9,935 bases of DNA from Clostridia bacterium (GTDB lineage: Bacteria > Bacillota > Clostridia > Oscillospirales > CAG-272): assembly GCA_024408015.1 (NCBI GenBank), contig JAKSVJ010000023.1, forward strand, positions 1 through 9,935, read 5' to 3'. Under the pieces are notes generated by a model that had not been told where the DNA came from, did no database searches, and saw only the letters and a list, made by a program, of their open reading frames with translations. A program made the translations under genes and the position numbers. Shown one piece after another: positions 5,043 through 9,935 of this stretch. Within the stretch, counting starts at the first letter, position 1. Each line of letters opens with the position of its first letter.

Positions 5043-8000
5043 TTACCATACCAATTCACATGGCCAAATATCAACTGGGTTGTCTTGGAACACTTGCTTC
5101 AATCTTGTATGTACATCATTCTTTGAAACACCCTTTTTGAGTACCGCTTGTAAGAATCCGCCGCCACCAGCACCACACACAAGTTTACCATCAATCAAAT
5201 CATCGATACTATTAAAGATTTGGTCAATTAGTGTATTTGTACTACCAGCATCAACCATCTTACTAAGTTCCCAATGACGATTTAGTAGACTTGCAAACTC
5301 GTCAACATTTCCTCTTTCAAGTTCAAAACGCATAAGGACTGCAATTTTTTGAATTTCGTTGAGTGAGAACAAGCTGTCTGGCTCATTTCCAACATATCTA
5401 CCAACAACATCACGAAGAAGATTTCTTGCAAGACGTCTTTGTCCTGTGTAAATAAGCACAAATCTATCACTAAGTTCTTTCTTTGTTTTTGAAGATAGTC
5501 TTACATGTTCAACCTTTATGTCTTGGTTAATTCCTGGCATACTTGTGATGTATTTAACGCCATCAGTGACACCACCAACCTGGTCTTGCCAACCACCACC
5601 AGTTGACATAATCTGTTCCATTGCTAGAACATGACTATATAAGTCATCTTCTGTGTAATCAAAATTGAAAAATTCAAAAATACATTTAACACACGCTGCA
5701 CTAAGAATTGAACTTGTGCCAAGTCCACTACCCTTTGGAACGTTTGTAACTTCACTCTTCATTACAAAACCTCCACCCATACGTGTTAAGATTTCATCAA
5801 GAGAGTGTCCACTTTTTGGAACAATACCGCATGCTAAGAGTGCTGCTTTTTGTAGTGCAAATGGATCAAATGGGTCACCAGTTCTTTGCAATGGCTCAAT
5901 TGTATCAAATTCTCCATGAACATCCATGTCTCTACTATCAAAGATAATTTTCTTTTCTGGTATTCTTTCGATAGTAACTTCAACTGGACATTTACCATCA
6001 AGTTTAATCGCAGCATTTAATACTGTTCCGCCATGTTCGTTACAATATGGTGGAGTATCTGACCAACCGCCACCCCAGTTTACTCTAAGTGGTAGATTAA
6101 TAACCTGCTTATCTTTTGACATAACAACTGTGTCGTTATACTTCAAATCTGAAATTGTGGCTTTTAAGATTGTCTTTGAAATTGTATCAAAACAATCAGA
6201 AATTAGACCATCATTTCCACATGCCACTCCAACGTAGTATTGTAATCTAATTTTTTCTTCAAAATTAGCTTTTGAAAGATGGTTCTTATACCATTCTTCC
6301 TGGATTTTGGTCATTTTTGGAAGTTTTTTTAGTTTTGATACTGGAACCTTATTATCAATAGCCTTTGTTATCTCGTCCATTAATACAAGTTCTTGCATTC
6401 TCTTGTTCCATGCGATAATAGCATCTGGATCAGCATCGTTAAAACCTGAACATAGTGATTTTCTAGTCTTGTTTTTCCATTCCTTGACAAGACTCTTTTT
6501 CTTTTCAGTGAACATCTCATATACTTTGAGAGATTCGCCTATTGCTTCAGATATCGTTGAGCACTCTGGATAAATGTCCGCATTCCACAACGTGTGATTG
6601 CTATCTTTCCAAATGTCGAGTTTTCTGATTCCTAGCTCTGAAATCACATCTTCAATTTTTTCACCAAAAAGTTTGTCTTCTTTAGGATTGTCAAGAACAC
6701 CGTATATACGAGCAATGAAAGAACTATTCTTTTGTTTTAGTCCGTGAAGAACGACATTTTGTGGAATTGTTTCATCATGAATATCTACATATGAAAGGAC
6801 TGATCCTCTTCCGACCGTTGCAGATCTATGAATATATGAAACTTCAAGATAACATCCATCACCAATAATAGCCTTATCAGAGAGAATACTATTGTATCCA
6901 GCTGCTCTACTTGAAATACTACTCTTTATTCTTCCATTCCAACCAAGATCTTTGTATCCTTCAACTCCACCTGTCATAAGATTCAATATCTCTCTTGTAG
7001 TGCCGAAGTGAATAAACTTAGCTGGTGCAAGTCTTAAGAGTTTTAATCTATATTGTCTTAATACATTCCATACTTTTTCACGAGCTACTGTTAACTCATC
7101 ACAATAGTTACCTTCTGGTTTTTCTTTGTGATATTGTTCAAGTGTTGAATCAAGCGCAAGTGGGTACAAGAAATCTCCATAAAGTGACAACCTAACTGTG
7201 TCATTAACCATATCACAGTATTTTTCATTTGTATCAATTAGAGAATACAATGATGAAAGCATATCTGTCGAGAATATAACCGCACCAGTATCTATATCAA
7301 CACAGTTTCTATCATTAACAGCACCCTTGTCTTTAAGAGTCTTAACAGTTTGTTTGTGTAAGAATGCCTTTACTTCGTTATTCTCTCCATTTAAGAACAC
7401 GCCGTGGTTTTTACCTGTTTCAACATCTTCTTTGAATGAAATTGCTGCAGCGCCATTTCCAGAGTAATCAATCTGAAGTGGGTTAAATAGAAGAAGTACA
7501 TCTCCTGAAAGCAATACCATTCCTTCCCTTATTCTTGATGGAACTGATGCCATGCACAAGAGAAATTCGTCAAAGAGTGTTGAAGATCTTCCGTCTGGCA
7601 ATTCATGTGGTACTGGTGAGAACAGTTTTCCAAGAGCTGAATACATTGGTACTCTCTTTGAGTCACCACCACTATGTATTACAAGAATCTTTAAGCCGTC
7701 AAATTTGCCTTCTTTTTCGTGAATATATTTTAGAACGCTAAGTGTTGCTCCGCCTGAGCCCACACGTTTGCCACCTTCATCTGGGATAACAACGAACTTT
7801 GTTTTCTTTGGCAAAAATTCTTCTCTAACTTCGATTTGCTTTCTATATCCTTCAGCTTGGTTTTCATTAGAAGCTGTCAATACAACATAATCCCATTGTG
7901 GGAATGAACTTTGAGATATTGATCTTTCATAATCATCCCAACAATCAAAATATGATTGTGACAAAAACAAAGAATCCCAAGTACTAACACCAAATCCAGA

Positions 8001-8228
8001 ATGTACTGTTGGATTGTTATCAACAAATAAATCACATATGTCAAATTCCAAAATATCAGAGAGTTTCTCAAGTTGCTCAATTGATGGAGTAAACTCTTCC
8101 CTCTCAATTCTACCAATAGTTATTCTATTGATACCTGTCAGAGCACTTAATTGTTCTTGAGTATAACCTTTTTCAATTCTGCCGTTCTTAATAGATTCAG
8201 CAAGAACTGTAAGCGAAATCTGTTTCAT
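5043..8228 (-). CDS. fkp: XRE-domain fused fucokinase/fucose-1-P guanylyltransferase
   Basis: This 1061-residue protein has three parts. Residues 6-65 are an XRE helix-turn-helix (KGYTQEQLSALTGINRITIG, IEREEFTPS, and LEFDICDLF at the end). Residues about 80-515 are the L-fucose-1-phosphate guanylyltransferase, with GGKRVGSGGATL (152-163), HSGGDSKRVPMYSALGK (185-201), LLSGDVLL, and a left-handed beta-helix-like stretch at about 445-500. Residues about 700-1061 are a GHMP sugar kinase: VNWGGGWSDTPPYCNEHGG (716-734), the ATP loop PKGSGLGTSS (831-840) and the C-terminal CGAGGGGF (1018-1025). Together they convert L-fucose, ATP and GTP into GDP-L-fucose. Bacteroides Fkp is about 949 residues and has no HTH; the added N-terminus accounts for most of the extra length. 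ATG at 8228 has GAGG 6 nt upstream; an in-frame TTG at 8243 is less likely. A heptose substrate is an alternative, but the adjacent fucU favours fucose. Confidence 0.93.
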   Translation of the reverse strand: MKQISLTVLAESIKNGRIEKGYTQEQLSALTGINRITIGRIEREEFTPSIEQLEKLSDILEFDICDLFVDNNPTVHSGFGVSTWDSLFLSQSYFDCWDDYERSISQSSFPQWDYVVLTASNENQAEGYRKQIEVREEFLPKKTKFVVIPDEGGKRVGSGGATLSVLKYIHEKEGKFDGLKILVIHSGGDSKRVPMYSALGKLFSPVPHELPDGRSSTLFDEFLLCMASVPSRIREGMVLLSGDVLLLFNPLQIDYSGNGAAAISFKEDVETGKNHGVFLNGENNEVKAFLHKQTVKTLKDKGAVNDRNCVDIDTGAVIFSTDMLSSLYSLIDTNEKYCDMVNDTVRLSLYGDFLYPLALDSTLEQYHKEKPEGNYCDELTVAREKVWNVLRQYRLKLLRLAPAKFIHFGTTREILNLMTGGVEGYKDLGWNGRIKSSISSRAAGYNSILSDKAIIGDGCYLEVSYIHRSATVGRGSVLSYVDIHDETIPQNVVLHGLKQKNSSFIARIYGVLDNPKEDKLFGEKIEDVISELGIRKLDIWKDSNHTLWNADIYPECSTISEAIGESLKVYEMFTEKKKSLVKEWKNKTRKSLCSGFNDADPDAIIAWNKRMQELVLMDEITKAIDNKVPVSKLKKLPKMTKIQEEWYKNHLSKANFEEKIRLQYYVGVACGNDGLISDCFDTISKTILKATISDLKYNDTVVMSKDKQVINLPLRVNWGGGWSDTPPYCNEHGGTVLNAAIKLDGKCPVEVTIERIPEKKIIFDSRDMDVHGEFDTIEPLQRTGDPFDPFALQKAALLACGIVPKSGHSLDEILTRMGGGFVMKSEVTNVPKGSGLGTSSILSAACVKCIFEFFNFDYTEDDLYSHVLAMEQIMSTGGGWQDQVGGVTDGVKYITSMPGINQDIKVEHVRLSSKTKKELSDRFVLIYTGQRRLARNLLRDVVGRYVGNEPDSLFSLNEIQKIAVLMRFELERGNVDEFASLLNRHWELSKMVDAGSTNTLIDQIFNSIDDLIDGKLVCGAGGGGFLQAVLKKGVSKNDVHTRLKQVFQDNPVDIWPCELVW

Positions 8229-8258
8229 ATAGCACCTCGTCAATATTCATTGTCACAA

Positions 8259-8277
8259 ATGATACCACTCGTGTCAT
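8259..8277. promoter_or_regulatory. Candidate operator over the fkp -10 element
   Basis: ATGATAC-CACTC-GTGTCAT is a 19-bp inverted repeat, 7-5-7 with one mismatch. It covers the -10 hexamer and the adjoining half of the spacer, a position where binding would repress. It differs from the upstream TGTWAT-type dyads, so it may serve another protein or be a variant site for the same HTH. Confidence 0.5.
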
Positions 8278-8287
8278 AAAATGTCAA
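8259..8287 (-). promoter_or_regulatory. Sigma-A promoter of the fkp-fucU operon
   Basis: The minus strand reads TTGACA (8287-8282), 17 nt, then TATCAT (8264-8259): a perfect -35 and a 5/6 -10. The predicted start is near 8252, leaving a short leader of about 24 nt with GAGG before the ATG at 8228. Confidence 0.82.
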
Positions 8288-8311
8288 TATTTATAATAAA
8301 ATATGTGAATT

Positions 8312-8458
8312 TGTAATCAATAAGAACATTGTGTTTTTGCTCATATTATCAAATGTAATAATTTATTACACAATTTCCAACACACATTTGCCGTAAATGT
8401 AATAATATATAACACAAATTTCAAACCTCATTTTTTCACAATGTTATTTTTCATAACA
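8312..8458. repeat. Array of four 17-bp dyads with 42/44/44-bp spacing
   Basis: Four dyads start at 8312 (TGTAATCAATAAGAACA), 8354 (TGTAATAATTTATTACA), 8398 (TGTAATAATATATAACA) and 8442 (TGTTATTTTTCATAACA). Their consensus is TGTWAT-N5-ATWACA. The copy at 8354 is a perfect 8-1-8 palindrome and that at 8442 a perfect 6-5-6. Similarity extends beyond the dyads: 8351-8389 and 8395-8433 match at 32 of 39 ungapped positions, and the core at 8440-8462 continues the 44-bp phase. The array lies between the rbr terminator and the fkp promoter, from about -60 to -206 relative to the predicted start. The even spacing of about four helical turns suggests cooperative binding on one DNA face. The fourth copy is degenerate. 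Confidence 0.7.
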
Positions 8459-8459
8459 C

Positions 8460-8485
8460 AAAAAAAGACCGGCTTTTAGCCAGTC
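8460..8485 (-). terminator. Terminator of the hrb-rbr operon
   Basis: On the minus strand GACTGGC-TAAAA-GCCGGTC (8485-8467) forms a 7-bp stem with one G-U pair, followed at once by seven T residues. It lies 29 nt after the rubrerythrin stop codon. Confidence 0.92.
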
Positions 8486-8514
8486 AATTTTGCGATATAT
8501 GTGAGATATTGTTG

Positions 8515-9054
8515 TTAATAATTTGCTTTTCTTACTTCAAAAAATGCTCGTGGGTGTTTACATACTGGGCATTCTTCTGGAGCTTCAAATCCTACTACAA
8601 CATGTCCGCAATTGCGACATTCCCATATTGTAATGCCACTTTTCTTAAAGACTTCCATGGTATCAACATTATGAAGAAGTGCTCGATATCTTTCCTCGTG
8701 TAGCTTTTCAATTGCAGCTACTCCTCTAAATTGTTTTGCAAGTTCAGTAAAACCTTCCTCTTCCGCATCAATTGCCATTCTATAATACATATCAGTCCAC
8801 TCAACATTTTCGCCCCTTGCTGCATACAGCAAATTTTCCTTAGTTTCACCAATTTCACCAAGTGCTTTGAACCATAGTTTTGCGTGTTCTTTTTCGTTTT
8901 CTGCAGTCTGTAAGAATATAGCAGCTATTTGTTCATATCCCGCCTTCTTGGCAACTGACGCAAAATATGTGTATTTGTTTCTTGCCATTGATTCGCCAGC
9001 ATATGCTTCCCACAAATTCTTTTCTGTCTTAGTGCCTACAAGTGATTTTGGCAC
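8515..9054 (-). CDS. rbr: Rubrerythrin
   Basis: This cytosolic peroxide reductase of anaerobes reduces hydrogen peroxide with electrons from rubredoxin-type donors. The 179-residue protein has a four-helix di-iron domain with Glu21 (YAGES), Glu54-x-x-His57 (ENEKEH), Glu98 in DAEEEG and Glu116-x-x-His119 (IEKLHEE). It ends in a rubredoxin-like domain with CRNC (146-149) and CPVC (162-165). The length and order are those of classical rubrerythrin. The first usable start is GTG at 9054, giving VPKSLVGTKTEKN, which matches the usual N-terminus. No good ribosome site precedes it, and the hrb stop codon lies 18 nt upstream in the same frame, so initiation probably depends on ribosomes finishing hrb. 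The gene shares a transcript with hrb, the likely electron donor. Confidence 0.95.
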   Translation of the reverse strand: MPKSLVGTKTEKNLWEAYAGESMARNKYTYFASVAKKAGYEQIAAIFLQTAENEKEHAKLWFKALGEIGETKENLLYAARGENVEWTDMYYRMAIDAEEEGFTELAKQFRGVAAIEKLHEERYRALLHNVDTMEVFKKSGITIWECRNCGHVVVGFEAPEECPVCKHPRAFFEVRKANY

Positions 9055-9072
9055 ACACTCGTTTGAAAAAAC

Positions 9073-9684
9073 TTATTCAAAGTATGATGCTGAATGTTTG
9101 CATATTGGACAAACAAAATCTTCAGGTAATTCTTCACCTACGTATTCATATCCACATACGCTGCATCTCCAAATTGTCTTGCAATCTTTTGTGGTACCTA
9201 TTGCCTCTGGCTTTGGTTTTATGTGTTCTTGATAATAGTCATACGTTGCTGATGGAACATCGCTCAATACATTCATATCTATAACTTCGCCAACAAACAT
9301 AGTGTGTGAACCAAGATCCTCACTCTTTGACACTTTTATAGATATGAAAGCATTAGTTCCTTTTGAAACATACAATAGTCCATTTGCGCTTCTCTTAACA
9401 TAAGCAAATCCAGCGAACTTGTCCGTATCTCTTCCAGATACAAATCCAAATCGTTTAAACATATCAAACGTAGCATCTTGAGAAAGAACTGAAATATTAA
9501 ATATTCCAGTCTTTATAATCATGTCATGAGTGAAGTTTGATTTGTTGACACAAATGCTAACTTGATTTGGATTTAATGCTGCTTGAATGGCTGTATTAAT
9601 AATACAACCATTATCTTTATTACCATCCTTGGCTGTCAAAACATACAAACCATAGCTCAATTTGTTCATTGCTTTTTTATCCAT
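9073..9684 (-). CDS. hrb: Flavin reductase-rubredoxin fusion (Hrb-like)
   Basis: This 203-residue protein combines an FMN-binding flavin-reductase-like domain (about 5-155: LSYGLYVLTAKDG, then NGCIINTAIQ, a family-typical QVSICVNKSNFTH, and GVGEV-like FVGEVID) with a C-terminal rubredoxin (about 170-203: WRCSVCGY and CPICKH, Cys174, 177, 192 and 195). This is the layout of the high-molecular-weight rubredoxin Hrb of acetogens such as Moorella, which passes electrons from NAD(P)H to flavodiiron proteins. Beside rubrerythrin it is the probable electron donor for peroxide reduction. The ATG at 9684 was preferred, giving MDKKAMNKLSYGLY, with AAGGAAGG about 10 nt upstream. In-frame ATG 9708 and TTG 9723 are alternatives that would add 8 or 13 residues, but they fall at or before the predicted transcript start. 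Confidence 0.9.
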   Translation of the reverse strand: MDKKAMNKLSYGLYVLTAKDGNKDNGCIINTAIQAALNPNQVSICVNKSNFTHDMIIKTGIFNISVLSQDATFDMFKRFGFVSGRDTDKFAGFAYVKRSANGLLYVSKGTNAFISIKVSKSEDLGSHTMFVGEVIDMNVLSDVPSATYDYYQEHIKPKPEAIGTTKDCKTIWRCSVCGYEYVGEELPEDFVCPICKHSASYFE

Positions 9685-9721
9685 AGTTATATACCCTTCC
9701 TTTAACATATTGTGTATTCCC

Positions 9722-9750
9722 AATATATGAAATTTTGGAATATATTTCTA
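9722..9750 (-). promoter_or_regulatory. Possible promoter of hrb-rbr
   Basis: The minus strand offers TAGAAA (9750-9745), 17 nt, then TATATT (9727-9722). This is a 4/6 -35 and a 5/6 -10 with ideal spacing. The start would be near 9715, about 31 nt before the ATG at 9684. It is clearly weaker than the other three promoters, which may point to an activator. AATATAT occurs twice here (9722-9728 and 9739-9745). Confidence 0.4.
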
Positions 9751-9775
9751 TGACTATTGTCACGATACCATTAAA

Positions 9776-9812
9776 ATTTAAAAACATCCCACACAATAAA
9801 GCATGAGATGTT
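9776..9812 (-). terminator. Terminator after the phosphohexomutase gene
   Basis: In minus-strand RNA AACAUC (9812-9807) pairs with GAUGUU (9788-9783). The inner segments UCAUGC and GUGUGG extend the stem to about 12 bp through three G-U pairs, with the loop UUUAUU. Five U residues and AAAUUUUAA follow. The hairpin lies just past the partial gene's stop codon. Confidence 0.75.
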
Positions 9813-9818
9813 CAAAAA

Positions 9819-9935
9819 TTATTTTATATTTAACAATGTTCTGAAAGCTTCAATATATCCTTTGGCTATATCCGCCTTTGTTGCTTCAGCAAAAATTCTA
9901 AGCAATGGTTCTGTGCCAGAGAAACGACATATAAC
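9819..9935 (-). CDS. Phosphohexomutase, C-terminal end (partial)
   Basis: Only the last 38 residues are inside the window; the gene continues past 9935. They read VICRFSGTEPLLRIFAEA and then a final helix ending in LLNIK. R-x-SGTEP-x-x-R is the phosphate-binding loop of domain 4 in the alpha-D-phosphohexomutase family (phosphoglucomutase, phosphomannomutase, phosphoglucosamine mutase), which interconverts sugar 6- and 1-phosphates. The 'SGTEPLLRI' form is commoner in phosphomannomutase/phosphoglucomutase members than in GlmM, but the exact substrate cannot be told from so little. It forms a separate transcription unit from hrb-rbr, since a terminator lies between. Confidence 0.85.
   Translation of the reverse strand, partial: VICRFSGTEPLLRIFAEATKADIAKGYIEAFRTLLNIK

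Noticed and set aside
5926..6237. Plus-strand open frame of 103 codons inside fkp
   Set aside because: It is entirely antisense to the conserved kinase region of fkp and has no independent coding evidence.
8229..8243. Upstream TTG start adding 5 residues to XRE-Fkp
   Set aside because: It would lie only about 9 nt from the predicted transcript start with no ribosome site; the ATG at 8228 has GAGG at good spacing.
8312..8458. CRISPR-like repeat array
   Set aside because: The repeats are imperfect and the 25-27 bp between dyads are themselves similar between copies (32 of 39 identical over one pair), whereas CRISPR spacers are unrelated. No cas genes are present.
8867..9232. Plus-strand open frame of 121 codons
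   Set aside because: It runs antisense across both rbr and hrb, whose protein families are certain, and has no recognisable domain or start signal.

Overview
The window is an AT-rich bacterial segment in which every convincing gene lies on the minus strand, so the text below follows transcription from right to left. Several things suggest a strictly anaerobic, low-GC Gram-positive of the Clostridia, possibly a gut commensal: a rubrerythrin beside a flavin reductase-rubredoxin protein, textbook sigma-A promoters (TTGACA-N17-TATAAT), clear GGAG-type ribosome sites, GTG and TTG starts, hairpin-plus-U terminators, and an L-fucose salvage operon. The taxonomic placement is an inference.

Right end (9935-8460). 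The last 38 residues of a phosphohexomutase run in from outside and end at a terminator. Next comes a two-gene oxidative-stress pair: hrb (flavin reductase plus rubredoxin) and rbr (rubrerythrin). The two share a reading frame and are separated by one stop codon and 18 nt. A strong terminator closes the pair.

Centre (8459-4500). This is an L-fucose to GDP-L-fucose operon. A bifunctional fucokinase/fucose-1-phosphate guanylyltransferase (Fkp type) carries an extra N-terminal XRE helix-turn-helix domain. It is followed 12 nt later by the fucose mutarotase fucU and a strong terminator. Upstream of the fkp promoter are four 17-bp dyads (TGTWAT-N5-ATWACA type) spaced 42, 44 and 44 bp, and a separate 19-bp dyad covers the -10 element. 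Together these suggest an enzyme that may regulate its own operon. FucU would supply the right fucose anomer, the kinase domain makes fucose-1-phosphate and the guanylyltransferase domain makes GDP-fucose for surface glycans.

Left centre (4473-1874). A perfect consensus promoter has a 6-4-6 dyad filling its spacer and drives four genes: a small XRE regulator, a short SPFH/YdjI-like protein, an unrecognised all-helical protein, and a cytoplasmic trypsin-like (HtrA-type) protease with an N-terminal zinc ribbon. I do not recognise this combination as a named system. It is the best candidate here for an undescribed module, perhaps in envelope stress or defence.

Left end (1873-1). A gene-free stretch of about 530 bp holds a C8 tract fused to a GC-rich palindrome, then a strong promoter and a leader of about 100 nt for an AlaA-type alanine aminotransferase. 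A probable terminator and a second inverted repeat follow it.
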